Shown: positions 13,141 through 25,800, counted from the stretch's first letter. The stretch is DNA of 64,000 bases from Istiophorus platypterus (GCA_016859345.1 CM029112.1:13280089-13344088), one strand, 5' to 3'. Notes: a model not told the origin generated them from the sequence alone. Translations and numbers: made by a program.

Positions 13141-13695
13141 TGACAAGGACAATAATGCGTGAGCATGAGCGTATTGTTCTAATGATGAAGCAGTGAGGGG
13201 AATATCGTGTGAATATTTTTAGCCTTTTCACAGATAAATGAAAATATGATTTGGTCAGATCAAGAATTCTATCATGAATTAGCTTTGTTGAGCTTTGTGA
13301 TAAACATCAATGGACAAAGATCAACACCATAGTCTTTTTTGGCATTAATGCCAGTTCACAATATCCAAAGCTTTAATGATGCAGAAATTGGTGATTGAAT
13401 GGGTCAATAAAAAACAAACATACAAACAAACAAACATCAAGCAGTAGATGTTAATTTTTGTTTTACATTTTTGGCTCTTTATTTAGGCAAAAGTGATGCC
13501 TTTGTCATTCTAATGCTCACAATTAAAAAGTAAAAAGTAAACTTAAAAAAATGAAATTACAGAATAATTATAAGTGGAATTTGGATTGTATCTTTTGCAT
13601 GTTTGTAAATTAAAAACTTAATTTCGAGGTTAAATCATATAAACTTAGGATAGGCAATGAGGGAGATCTTGGCTTAGGGCCTTTGAGGTTTTTTA
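13141..13695. other. Intergenic, no gene seen
   Basis: AT-rich noncoding sequence with a short (caaa)n run near 13415-13435. Confidence 0.5.
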
Positions 13696-13699
13696 ATTC

Positions 13700-14290
13700 C
13701 TATTTATTTTTTTCCTTTGTCTTATTCCTTGTAGTTTTCAGCTGTTTTTTTCAGACTTTGTGTACTGTCTATCCTCCAATTCTGGACTCTGACTGGGCCA
13801 CTCCATATGGTGGATTTTCTTTGTTTGAAGTCATTCTGTAGCAATGTACTTGGACGTATAGGCTCATTGTCCTGCTGCATCACCCAGCTTCTACCTAGCT
13901 TCAGCTGACTGGCAGCCAACCTATCTTTATCCTGTTAGATACCTTGACAAACCTTTGTCTTCCCTCGATGATGGTGAGCTACCAGGCCCAGTAGCAGCAA
14001 AGAAGCCCCAAATCATAATGCTCCCTACACTGTACTTCAGCTCTGGGATGATGCTTTCATGTTGAAATGAAGTGCACTTGTTTCACCAGATGTAGTGCTG
14101 CATGTTCTTCCAAAAAATTCAAATTTCATTAGCCAACAAAACATTTTTTCACTTAAATGTTCTGCAGTGCCAAGATGCTCTTTGTAATTTTTTTTTTTAA
14201 AGCGAAAGTTTCCTCCATGATGTCCTGCCATGGACACCATGCTCCTCAAAGAACCATGCACCATGATTTGCAAATGGGAGCCTCATGAAC
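13700..14290. repeat. DNA-transposon-like interspersed repeat, decayed
   Basis: Plus-strand phrases such as ctctgactgggccactcca, tcattgtcctgctgcatcac, cccagcttctacctagctt, gcagcaaagaagccccaaat and cataatgctccctacac match a widespread fish and vertebrate interspersed repeat that I believe derives from a DNA transposon. The minus strand reads a short GRSWVMQQDNEP motif near 13880-13850, reminiscent of Tc1-type transposase, but the following residues do not continue the match. I saw no terminal inverted repeats. Confidence 0.5.
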
Positions 14291-17120
14291 ACAGATTTTA
14301 ACCAGCTCCAGTGATTCCTTTCGACGTTTTTGTTGATTGATCAATCAACTAATTATTTCAACGCCCTCCTTTAAACAATTTGCACTCCACACTGTCTTGA
14401 TATGGTTACGTTTATTACGGTAACAGTGAAAGTGTTGCTAGATCATTAATATGGGGAAAAACAAAAAACCCTCCACCGGCAAATGAAAAGCCAACTCACA
14501 GGGAAACTTTCAACTGTCCTGCTTAAATTTGCTGCCATCAGCTTTTGATATTATTTATTAAATCTATTTTTTTAATGTAAATTTTTATTTTTGTGGCAAG
14601 CCTATGTTCTAGAGCCCCAACACATACATCCAAATTTGTTCCAAATGATGCTCCAATGATGTTCCTGGGGGGGCTTTTTGTTTAAGGCTGTGTAAGGCAT
14701 AAGGCTGCCACTTTCCCACTGGAAAAATTGGATTGGAAAAATTGATAAAGTGCTTCAGTCTGAAAAACATAAACCTGCCATAATATTGATAAATCACACC
14801 AACAAACATCAACTGAGAGATCTTTGTTTCATGCAGGCCCATGTCAGCAACCCCACATTGTAATGTTTTGGATTAATGCAAGGTGAGCATGCATGACAGA
14901 CTTGATCGTTTAATATTCATAATAACATAACTGTGTTAATATTTTTCTAATGTTTGCAAGGATGTCATGGAACTCAAAACTCCATATTTGAAATTGTCCA
15001 TTTATAAATTCAGTTTTTCTAAAACAAATAAATCCCTTTTCTCCTGTAAGGTATCCATGTTCCCACAACTTACAGGGTAGCATATCAAATTCACCATTAA
15101 CCTCGTTAACACAGTCTTTGCTTGGCTCAAGCCACAACTATGGAGATGCTAGAGTGTTGTCCGGCACCTTCCCAATGATGTTGGTGTTGAGTGTCAAAGC
15201 TCACAGTCCAGCAGCTAAAAGGTAAGTAAGGATTTGATAAGGTTGCTGAGGTTGGAAAATGATATGCTCTTATCCACTCTAACAGATGTTTTCAGCAATG
15301 TGAGAGCAAAGAGAGAAACACACTAGAGGACAATACTTGGCTGTGCTATTTTAAGGCATTTTTCACAGCTTTTAGCATGTTAACGTTAAAATGTCACAAA
15401 AGCCTTTCAAAACTAACAAGTCAAAAGAAATATAATAGTCATATATCAACCAGCTTTACATTAAACAGCAGAGCAATTATCATCCTGGTTCTAGCACTTC
15501 AAATTAAATACTGTAAATTCTCAAATGAAAGAGTTTAATAAATCAGCTGGGGTCATAGCTCGTGTGAATGTGATGCCGAATAAAGGTAAAGAAGAAGTCA
15601 CCGAGCGGGGTGACATTACCTGTACTGTCACAGCTCACATGGTAAATTCAGTAGTATATATATCCACAGCACTAATTCCATCACTCTATTATTCTGAGTT
15701 TTAAAGAAATAGTTTGACTTTTTTGGCATTTGCTTGCTTGCTTTCTAACAGAGAATCAGTAGGTTGACTACTCTCATGTCTGTCTGTTAAAGTTAAAGTG
15801 AAACAGGAGTGAGTGTCTTCAGCTTCAGTAATGTGATGCCAGGGGCTAACTACTGTAAAATGCTCAAATTATTATTATTTTTTATCATGTACCAGGAGAT
15901 AGATGAATAATCAACACAGGGACACGTGATTAGATGTTGGAAAATGTATTTTTCCATCTCACTGTGTAATGTACTATAAGGCTACTGCCAAGAGACAATT
16001 AGCTTGGCATAGAACAAAAACTGGAGACAGGAGTAAGCTCTGTCCATCGCAAACAGAAACCTCCTACCAGCACCTCTAAAGATCACTATTCAACACATTA
16101 TATCTCTGATTAATTTGTACAAAAAGAATAATAACAATTTGTTATTTTATGTGGATTTTGTGCTGAACTATTTTTTGGGCTTAGAGTAACCAGCTTGGAC
16201 TCTAGGAATTTACTTGGCAAAGCCAAGAAAGAGTCTTTTAAAATTTTAGGCTATTGTAATTTACTTTTGGATCAGTTAAACACATGATACATAACAGTGA
16301 GCTTTAGAGGTTACAAATGGACAAAGCCAATCAATTTTTCCCCCCGTTTCCAGATTCTATGCTATGCTGACCTCTTGCTGGTTTTAGCCTTATATTTAGC
16401 ACACAGACATGGAGGTGCTATTAGTCTTATCTAATTCTCAGAGGATGATGATAATAATACTATTCCCTAAAATGTTAAACTATTATTCCAACAGAAATAT
16501 TGTTCTAACTCCCTGATTAATTCCAGCCATTTGTTGTTAAGATAGCTTGCACTGTCAACTCAGCACTTCCTGTACAGATAATTTTTTTTACTGCAATAAA
16601 ATGTGGATTATAATGAAGTTATAGAGATAACAGGGAAACATATGGGAAGTGATGAGTATGCATTTATATCAATAGTAGCAAATGAAACAAAAGCAGATCT
16701 GAAAATGATGATGATGAAAGAATAGAGAAACCAGAAATGCATGTCTCTACTATACATCTGTTTAGTACTAAAAGCCTGGTTCTCTCTGTGCTTATTTGAG
16801 AATTTACAGTATGTAAAACTCTCACTAGTGTATTTTTTTTTATAGTACTGAGATCATCATTACATGAACTAATGCTTTCTACAATGTGGTCAATCTGGTA
16901 ACAGTAAAAAGTACAAACACCAATGTTGAGCTCTGTGATGAATGCTGCAAGTAGTTTGCTCTCCAGCGTTACTCCTCTGCTCCGCTTCAAAAACTGTCCA
17001 TGTCAGAGAGGGAGCATTAGCAACAAATGCCAGGACATACCAATCAATAAAAGGTCCAGGGGTAAAATGTCCAAGTTCCATGTGGTAGCTAGTGCGCTAA
17101 TGCATGGTGGGTCATGGAGA
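14291..17120. other. Intergenic, no gene seen
   Basis: AT-rich noncoding sequence downstream of the somatostatin receptor. It probably includes that gene's 3'UTR at its right end. No recognisable exons, RNA genes or repeats. Confidence 0.5.
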
Positions 17121-17195
17121 TCATTGGCCATTCACGGTTATTTTTGAGGTGAAAGGCTCGCTGTCAAGGTTCCCAACAACCTCCATCTGGAGAGA
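17121..17195 (-). CDS. Possible alternative last exon of the somatostatin receptor
   Basis: On the minus strand a strong polypyrimidine acceptor (tttgtcattgtttccacag) is followed by a 24-codon frame ending in TGA at 17121, with C-terminus SEPFTSKITVNGQ. Its phase (0) matches a GT donor (CCCAAG|GTAAAT at 17842-17841) inside the C-terminal tail of the receptor exon at 17789-18187. Splicing 17843 to 17195 would replace the last 17 codons of the unspliced tail by 24 new ones, giving 366 instead of 359 residues. Mammalian SSTR2 has two tails made by a comparable tail intron. Exon support here is splice-site and phase only. Confidence 0.4.
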   Translation of the reverse strand, partial: SLQMEVVGNLDSEPFTSKITVNGQ

Positions 17196-17788
17196 CTGTG
17201 GAAACAATGACAAACACACAGAGACTAAAGTTGCAATAAAGACAGTTGGGGCTCAGTTCTTTCTTGCCTGTTACCTAAAGTGCGCTTCATCACTTGAGGT
17301 CGGATTTTCACACTGAAGAAAAGGGGATATTTTAAAAGAGCACTCTGACAATGGGGGCTGCTGATGGCACATGTGCAGTGCAGATATTATTAGGGTATGG
17401 TCCTGAAATACCCCCTTGAAACATGTTACTAAATATGACTTCAAATAATTAAATTTCTGTGAAAAGGGAGAATGACTGTCTCCCTCTATTTCCACCCTTC
17501 TTTTTAAGTTTTATCATTAAAATGTTACCCTCTAGGTGCGGGACTGGTATGGGCTGAAATATTGTGTTAATTATCCAGCCTGGGCATAAAACACTTAATC
17601 TGGGTCAGGCTGTTTAAAATTTCAGGACTGATCAGTACACAGTACCATATATATAAACTATTTAAAGTATCAGAAATTGAAATTTGAAATGGGGTAATGT
17701 GAAAGGATAAAACTATGCTGCCAAATGCACAGCATACAGCGTATACCTGCTGGAAAATGTAGTAATAAAAAAGAAGACATGCCTTTAT

Positions 17789-18968
17789 TCAGAAGTTATA
17801 TTCTGTGTGATTTCTGGATGAGAATATAAGATTGTAATTTACCTTGGGGGCAGTCTGTCTACATCCAATCTGCTCTGTGGTGCCAACACCATTGGCTTTG
17901 TGGAAGCACAGCACCTTCTGGAAGCTCTGCTTGAAGTTGTCAGAGAGGAAGACATAGAGGATTGGGTTTGCGCAGGAGTTGACATAGGTGAGGATGACCA
18001 GGAAGAAGAAGACTGTAGCACTGGTTTCGCTCTCAGGGATTATATAAAACAGGTTGACAATGTTGGCAATGAAGAAGGGCAGCCAGCAAAGCACGAACAC
18101 CAACACGATGATCACCACCATGCGTGTCACCTTACGCTCCGACTTACGCCGCTTTGTCAGGCCTGCACGCACACCTGCTGACCTCACCTGAAAGTGAGAT
18201 GGTTGATCAAAAAGGGTTTATGACATTATCAGAGCAGAGCAAATAGACACAAATAGAAGGCATAGCAAGGTTTATCTGTCCAATTACCTTGATGACAATG
18301 AGCAGGTAGCACAGGCTGATGACAAAAAGGGGAACAAAGAAACCCAGGATGGATGTGCAGAGGATGAACACAATGGACCACAAATCACGCGGATCAGGCC
18401 AGGTTAAGTTGCAGGTGTTGAACTCCTCCTGCACATGCGAGTAAATGGTGACTGGCAGCACAATCAGGAAGGACACAACCCACACCATGCCATTGAAAAC
18501 CTTAGCCACTTGCGGCTTCCGCCACTTGGCACTGCGAATAGGATAAACCACAGCAAGGTAGCGATCAATGCTCATCACTGTCAGGCAAAAGGTTGAGGAG
18601 AACTGGCTCATGGTGTCAGCAGTCATGCACACCTTGCAGAAGAAATCCCCATATGGCCAGTAGGAAAGTGCACTATTTGTGCCAAGGAAGGGGATTCCCA
18701 GAATGTAGAGTTCATCGGCCAAGGCTAAATTGAGGATGTAAATGTTTGTCACGGTCTTCATCTTGGCGTAGCGGACCACCACGTAGATGACCAGCGTGTT
18801 ACCCAGAAAACCCACGATGAAGACTATGGTGTAGATGACCGCGGTGACCACGCTGAAGGGCATTGGTGCGGGCACATCGGAGAAATTGTTAGTGGTGTAG
18901 CTGGGGTAGGGCTGGGAGGAGGACAGGGTGACGTTCTCAGATACTGACGTCCAGTTGTAGCCCTCCAT
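17789..18968 (-). CDS. sstr5: Somatostatin receptor, type 5-like GPCR (two coding exons)
   Basis: Exons 18288-18968 (227 codons) and 17789-18187 (132 codons plus TGA) join in phase 0 across a 100-bp intron in intracellular loop 3 (IVIK|VRSAG). The 359-residue Gi-coupled receptor binds somatostatin peptides at the plasma membrane. Visible: N-glycosylation sites N5, N12, N28 and N187; TM1 with GNTLVIY (56-62); NLALADE with D85; disulfide cysteines C111 and C186; ligand-contacting D118 in TM3; DRY at 135-137; SERKVTRM (243-250); CWLPFF in TM6 (261-266); and the family signature in TM7 as YVNSCANPILY (295-305), where the usual second residue is Ala. VQEEFNTCNLTW, CWLPFFIANIVNL and SFQKVLC resemble SSTR5 more than SSTR2. 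The start chosen, MEGYNWTS, lies 49 bases inside an exon whose acceptor (tctcccattag) is at 19018, so at least one upstream 5'UTR exon is expected. An in-frame ATG at 19073 lies before that acceptor. Confidence 0.88.
18188..18287 (-). other. Short intron of the somatostatin receptor
   Basis: A 100-base intron with donor AAG|GTAATT at 18287 and acceptor tcactttcag|GTG at 18188. Reading through it gives an in-frame extension that stops within the intron, so the spliced form is the one that yields TM6, TM7 and the tail. Confidence 0.85.
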
Positions 18969-19079
18969 GCTTGGGGGAGGGAGTGCTGATGTCCGTTTGG
19001 ATTGCAGTAGGAAATAGCTAATGGGAGAAAAGACAGGCACAAATGTGTAATTAATATATGGGATAGCTACCAAGAACCC

Positions 19080-19450
19080 ATGCCTTAAAAAAAAGGTAAT
19101 TAGGGTGTATTGTTGGTGTTCTAATCTTCTGTGGATTTCTGCTTCAGGAGATTCAGGTTATGTTTAACTCTGCATCATATATTCTCACAACACATGGGCG
19201 TTCTCTGGGCAAAATGCCCATATTTACCAGGAGAGAAGGGAAACTTTCCACTGAGCTGTCTGGGCATGTGGCCAACACGACATTTCTCTTAATAGGAAGC
19301 TGCACTTTAGATGAAGACAACCTTAGTTAGGCAGGTTTCCGACGTTGCCACTGCCATTGCGCTAAATGTCCATAAGGGACGGACAGAACGTACCAAAAAA
19401 CCCCTGCAGCCAAGTGCCAGGTAGCCCGAACCGTCCCAGAGCTACGGTGC
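19080..19450. other. Upstream intron/flank of the receptor, nothing specific seen
   Basis: Probably part of the 5'UTR intron of the somatostatin receptor. No coding exon seen. Confidence 0.45.
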
Positions 19451-20180
19451 CATACACAGGTGATGGTAACCGAGGGTGAGACTAGTGGTATCGATGAACC
19501 GACGCGGGGACGTGGAGACAGGCGCATGCGCCGTCGCGTGCCGTTGGAACGCGTTGCGGAGCCGTCGCCTCACGCACTGAGCCGCTGGGACCAACGCAAA
19601 ACATCCCAAACGCCGCAACGTGACCCGCCACACGTGCAACCTCGGGAGCTTTGGCGACAGACATCCGGGCTGAAATCCGGTGCCGCGGCGCGTAACGGCG
19701 GCACCGGATCCGGGCGCAGCCCGCACGGTGCGGGAGCGGTGCGGAGCGACTTAGGGGCGATGAATGAGGAGACGAGGCGTCGCTGAAGGCGACAAAACCT
19801 CAGCAGACGCGTTTCCCTGCTGAAAACGCGACCGTGACAGGTTTTGGATGCGGTGCCGCGCGCCGCCACTTTCACCCCTGATGTTAACGTTAACTCTACT
19901 GAAGCGGGTCTTTGGGCCAAACGTGTTATTTTTCTTTTGTTTTGCAAAATTTAAACGATTTTGTTAATCTCTCCTGTAGGTGCACAAAAGGATTTTAATT
20001 CTCCACCGGGGTTATTCACAATAGAAAGCAGTTCCCGTCACCCGTCTCCCCAACGCGGAGCAGCTGGCGCCGAAACCCGGGCCAAAGCTCAGAGTCACGG
20101 CTCCGTGCTCCGACGTGACTTTACTGACCGACAATGCAGACGTGTGAAAAAGTCAACTTCAGTGGATGTGACTAGAAACG
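19450..20180. promoter_or_regulatory. CpG island upstream of the somatostatin receptor
   Basis: Dense CpG (for example gcgccgtcgcgtgccg near 19530 and gcgcgccgccac near 19857) stands out from AT-rich flanks. It lies 0.4-1.2 kb upstream of the receptor's coding exon and on the right side to be its promoter or 5'UTR exon. Several overlapping open frames on both strands are explained by the lack of A/T. A second, weaker CpG patch is at 21220-21430. Confidence 0.55.
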
Positions 20181-23100
20181 GCCCCGGATCCGCGTCCTGT
20201 TGCTGCTGTCCACATTTTGCCATTGTTTTTTTTTTCTGCATTCAAATCTCTCGTCTCTTCGCCTTTTACTTTAATGCAACAGCATGCAGCGTTCACCACA
20301 TTGGCTCTGTTTGATGAGCAGTGTTTGGAAAATTCTAGTTAAATTTGCTCTTTGTCTCAATGGGGGCATGGTCACCCAAGCGTTTTTTATTTTCCACTTT
20401 ATCTCTTGTCGACTGTGAAAGGACAACTTATCCATTCATTCATAGAAATAAATATATCATTCCGCTTTTGCTCATATTTTTCTTGAAATATCTTAAGTGG
20501 ATGAAACCGTGAGCCCCGTTTCATGCTGTGTATGTGACCTCAAGATTTTGTAGTTATCCCAAATAGACATAAATGTATTAATCCATTAAGGTAAAGCTTG
20601 GAACGAGAGAAACGGTCTCCTGCCTCCCTACAATTTAATCATTGAGTCATTCTACCACTGTGGCCTCTACGTGTCCTCACCTGGTGCCTTGTGGGTGACC
20701 TAAAATAATAATAATAATAATAATAGTGCCATAACTGCCAGCTGTCAGACGTTGCAACCCGAGGCTGTGAAAACGTGTTGCACAAATAAATGGTCTGACG
20801 TGCAGATTCACTGAACCGCGCTCCAAAACACGGGAGTGACGCGCAGCCCGCAGCGCGTTGTTGAGAAAACAAACACTGGAAGCCCCTGTCCCCTTCACAC
20901 TGCGTCGGGCTTGACATTTTTTCATCCAACAAACTACAACAGCTCATGTCCGCGGTCACGAGAGCCGTTTAAATCCCCCAGTCCAGTAAATCCGAGTTCA
21001 ATAAATAAAACTTAAGGCTCGAAACGTTTTTCCAAACCCGCACGTCGCCTGTTGGGAAATAAAAAAAAAAATGACTATAATAAACTGTAATGAAAAAAAA
21101 AAAAAGTCTCGGCCATGTCTTTCTTTTAAAAAAATCATCAATAGATTTAATGTCATTGCATAAACACATTGTTGTTTTTTTTTTGTTGGAATACCTTGAC
21201 ATTCCTTGATGGGATTCAACCTACCTGTGCGCCTCGGTGCGCCTTATCTTCTCCTCTGCCCGGTGCCGTGATGCGCGTCTCCTGTGGTGTTCATGCGGCT
21301 CTGGGAGCTTGCACTTTGTCTGAGGTCAAACTCTGCTCCCTCGATCTTTTCCCACGTCGCTTCAAAGAGAAACCGCATCAAACTTGAATTTTCATCCTGA
21401 GGCATTTTCTTGATGTCGGAGCGCTCAAATTGCCATATTCGGGTGCGCAAAAACTACCCTTATCTGTGATCTTCCAGGATTTTCCTCGCTGTTAGACTCC
21501 GAGGGAAAACCTGTGCGTGTTGAAAATACCTTCCTCAGCTGCAATGCCCCGATTCATTGCCAGTATTTATGTGGAGAGCGTCTCCCCGCCTTTGGATGTG
21601 AAAGTCCCACCCAGTGGTGGTTGTAATGACCACACAGCCAAAACCAGGTTTGGGTGTAAAAGCTTACATTGCAGCCATCCTTTTCTTTTTTTTTCATTTT
21701 CCTGTGCTGCAGATTGTGTAATAGCCTACCTATCAGTCAATCATAGAGTGATACTCCCATTTTTTTTCCCCCTCCTGCGTTTGTGAAACAGAGAGAGGAA
21801 ATGGAGCAAAGCCAAAATCCAGCCTTGGGGATATATCACCTTGATTGAATGGGTGAAATGGAAAAACGGTTGGCGAGAGAACGAGATTGCAGGCTGGGTT
21901 TTGATAGTGATTGGCCGGGAGAGGTGTCTACTTTTAAGCAATTAGCTTCATGTTGTTGTCATCAAGGGCAGTGCAGTGTTAACAGGAGGCTGCCACACAC
22001 ACAGAAACACTCACACATAAAAAAACAAACGCCCTATCCATGCTTTTTTTTTGCCAGACTAGAGAACTGGTACCCGAGACGTGTGTGTCTGTGTATTCCA
22101 TGCACCAACATGTGTATTTGCCTGCCTGTCTGCATATACACGTTACTGTTGGAAGCTGATGACATCTGGTACTTTTCGGTGCAATTTGACTGGTCCTAAG
22201 CAAATCAAACTGGTAGATTTATGCTATTTGTAAATACACGAATATACACTGTCACGCAGATGTGTACGGAGGCTTGCAGGGACAGTGGTGAGCAGTGGCA
22301 GTCGGGATGCCAAGGTAATGATATGGCTCATTTGCAGTGTGATTTCTCCAGTGCAGGTAATCCCAAACCTCATTTCGAAGGTTGCAATGACCATGTCAAC
22401 AAACGCTCTTTCTAACCACAGCAAATATTCTGTTATCTGACAGAACCACCCATTCACACGTAACTGTGAAAAAACAAAGAAACAAAAAGAAAACTAGGTA
22501 ACTGAAGAGGTCAACAAAGATCATCGTCCTTACAGGAACTGTACCAAAAATAATGGTGTTGAACTAAAATGCAGAGTGAGCATAGGAGAGATATTGAATT
22601 AAACCTGACTGAAAATCTTTTCAAAGGGGACACTTCAACTAATTCGACACATCAAAGTCTGTTTAGAGGTCTTGGGGGGTACTGGTGTCATATGTGAGAG
22701 AAGCTGTAAGAAATATTTTGTGCCTTGAGGGGGAGCTATGTGATGTCTGATAGAGTATTTCTGAAGACCTCAGCTGATGACAGATGCAGTCTAATACTGT
22801 TCTCTGTTTTTAGTCTGCTCTCACTGATATAAAATCGGTGGACACAATATTAGAAACACACAATTTTGCTATTATATTTCATTTTATACTCAGCACTTCA
22901 GTATTAAACTGTATTAGGAGTATTAGATAAACTACAGAAAGGGTTAATTACACAGGGATACAGCAGCTAATGCTATTTTTCTTTTTTTTGTCTCCCCAAG
23001 TTGTCCTTAAATGTCCTTTGTCTTGTATTTCATATTTCATATTCCATTAGTGTGCTAACATTCTTATTACATTTGCTGCGGTGATCTGATTTCGGGGGTT

Positions 23101-24680
23101 AAACTAATCTAAAGAATACAGTACTCCACCGTGTTCACTACATGCTGGGTACGCAAGTCATCAATGATGTGAAACACCAGATATTGATATGAATGGGATT
23201 ATAGCAACTTCATCAGCTAAATAAACACATACTGCAGGATCATGCATGCAGCTACGACAATGCAGAGCAAAAGAGGACTACAGGAGATTTTTGCTTGTTT
23301 TAGGGGATGAGCAGTTTTAGCTGTAATTCAAGTAAAAGTGTGTGTACACCTGTAATGACAATGAAAATTAATCAACAACACACATACTATAGTTGTACTT
23401 GGAGAATACATTTTGCGGTGCATGCCCAGTGCCCTTCATCTTCAAATTGGATTACTTGGTCATAGTTTTTAATATAAAGTTTTGGAAAACAATTAATTTA
23501 TTCTGCATTTGAAATTGATATGAAAGTTGTCATTTTTAATTTCCATTCATTTCAGGCCTGTCGAAATTAGACAGCTTTTGGATCACATTTTCTCCAGACA
23601 GCCCTGATCTCTTTTCTCCCCACTGTCTATCTTTCTTTTGCTCAGATGAGTCACTCTGGCTTCATGCAGTTTGCATGCACCTCCTGCCTTTCTTCCTCTC
23701 TATGGGCAGGTGCGCTGAGATCAGTCACCGACCAACATCACTCCGATATCCGAGCGATGTCAGTCACAGACTTCATCCGGGTGGCAACAAAAATGCTGCC
23801 AGGGACTGATTGGAGAACTCTCTCTCAAGCTAACAGTAGCGCAACCTATGTGTTTTTTTGTGGCCCAGAGGAGCCCTCAACAGCACTAAATCAATACTCC
23901 ACCTTCCGATCATCAGGAGGAGACAGAAAGGTGCGTGCGTGTGTTTGTTTGCATGAGCGTTGGGGAGGGTTGACTGGAGGAGAAAGAAAGAAGGAAATGA
24001 ATGAGATGATGTCTAAAGTGGCGACATTGTGACTGACGCTGTGTGTTCAGGTCAGAAGATGAAATCTTAAAAATGTTCACTGACAGACTATATTAACAAT
24101 CAGTCAGTCTCTGTGTCTGCAAGTTCAGCTGATACCCCCCGACAGTCACCTGTACACGTAACCTCTGTCTACCTGACACTTTTTTGTTTCTTCGTGGCAA
24201 TTTACAGCAATTTAGAAAGCTAACTGATTGGAAAACCTTGCTGACACACAGCACCCATGGGTAAGTCAGCTTTTGAAGCCTGTGGTCTGGTTTTATAATA
24301 GTATCTAGGTCAATGTAATATCCTTTAACACAGTTTTAATTGAATTTCTTAATGCAGGAACTTGGCTGTCTGTTGTGGTGTGTGGGAAAAGGCTGTCTTA
24401 ATGGAGCAAACCAGCAGGGCTATTTATTTGCATAATGCTGTTTATTTTCTGCTTCAGCTGTCAATGAAAATTTTTCAAGAAATGAGTAAAAGAAATTGGG
24501 AAAGTTGTGTCGATTCACTTTTACTAGAACTGTTTTTGAGTTAGTTAATGTAACCATTTATCTCCACAGATACTCCAGATGGAGCTGTTGACTTTGGTGG
24601 ATTTTAAGCGCAGGGAGTTGGCATCTTTCTGTTTCTAGTGCCATTAGCATGATACAGACTAATAGAGAAGACATAACATT
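20181..24680. other. Intergenic, no named gene
   Basis: Noncoding sequence with an (ATA)n run at about 20704-20725 and poly-A runs near 21061 and 21093. It holds one exon-like open segment at 23646-23931, described separately. Nothing else is recognisable. Confidence 0.5.
23646..23931 (+). other. Exon-like open segment, unrecognised
   Basis: A pyrimidine tract and acceptor (tctttcttttgctcag) are followed directly by ATG and an open frame of 95 codons to a possible donor (GACAGAAAG|GTGCGT); the frame stays open to 24032. The protein (MSHSGFMQFACTSC at its start, then TDFIRVATKMLPGTDW) resembles nothing I know. It may be chance, or an exon of an unannotated transcript. Confidence 0.2.
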
Positions 24681-24682
24681 TT

Positions 24683-25800
24683 AAGTCAAGTCTAGTCAGT
24701 TTTATGTAAAGCGGCAAATCATAACAGAATTGATCCCAGGGCAATATTCATGTAGACCTTACTCTTTATAATATTATTTACGGAGACCAAACACTCCCTC
24801 ATGATTAAGCACCTGGCGACAGTGTCGAGAAAAACTCCCTTGTAACAGGAAGAAATGTCGACCAGAACTGTGCTCTGGGTGGGCTTCCATAATAATAATT
24901 GTAGCAGTGGGTGTTGAGGGGGATCATGGGCACAGTAGGTGATTTGCATTCACAGATCCAGTCTCTGCAGCTCCAGAGACACGAGTACATGCAGAAAGCG
25001 ACAGGACTAGGGGATGGTTCGAGCTGAGCCTGAGTCAGCCTTAACTATAAGCTGCATCAAAAGGGAAGGATTTAAGCTGACTCTTAAATGTGGACAGGGC
25101 GTCTGCCTCCCAGACCCAAACTGGAAGATGGTTCCAGTGCAAAGGAGCCTGATAACTGAGGGCTCTGCCCCCATTCTGCTTGTGGAGACTCTAGGAACCA
25201 CAAGTAGGCCTGTGTTCTGGGAGTGGAGTGTTCTGCTGGGATAGTACGGTACTGTGAGCTCTTTAAGATAGAATGGTGCCTGACCTTTAAGGGCTTTGAA
25301 GGTGGGGAGGAGGATTTTTAATTATATTCCGGATTATACAGGGAGCCAATGCAGAGAAGCTAACACAGGAGAGATATGATGTCTTTTCCCAGTTCATGTC
25401 AGTGCTGGTGCTGCAACATTCTGGATCAGCTGGAGAGGACTTAGAGACTTGTGGGGATGTCTTGATGATAAGGAATTGCAATAATCAAGCCTAGAAGTAA
25501 CAAACTCATGGACGAGTTTTCCTGCATCATTTTGAGAGAGGATGTGCCTGATTTTTGCGATATCACATGGGTGAAAAAAGCCAGTCCTTGAGGTTTGTTT
25601 TATGTGGGAGTTAAAGGACATGTCCTGTTCGAAGACAACTCCGAGATTTCTCGCAGTGAGGCCGGAGGCCAGGGCAATGCCATCAAGCGTAACTATATAA
25701 TTTTTCGGATGTATCGTTTTATAAACCAATGTGTACAGTGTATCAGAATCAGACATTAAGCAGCCGTTTCTTGCCACTTGGCTTTTCAATCCATCATAAA
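24683..25800 (-). mobile_element. Decayed L2-clade LINE, C-terminal RT part and 3'UTR
   Basis: Minus-strand frames read LGVVFEQDMSFNSHI, then FVTSRLDYCNSL and PLQLIQNVAAPALT (about 25690-25395), and further on VPRVSTSRMG (about 25200), all standard landmarks of the C-terminal region of fish L2-clade reverse transcriptases. Frames are broken by stops. The plus-strand start (tcaagtctagtcagttttat) and the block around 24790-24860 match the 3' end of the same family, also seen at 41513. Non-functional, truncated at its 5' side. Confidence 0.75.

Noticed and set aside
19017..19073. Upstream ATG extending the somatostatin receptor by 35 residues
   Set aside because: It lies before a strong acceptor (tctcccattag), so this sequence is probably intronic; the ATG at 18968 fits family length.
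19570..19947. Overlapping open frames on both strands near the CpG island
   Set aside because: All six frames are partly open because of the GC content; none has a recognisable domain or start context.
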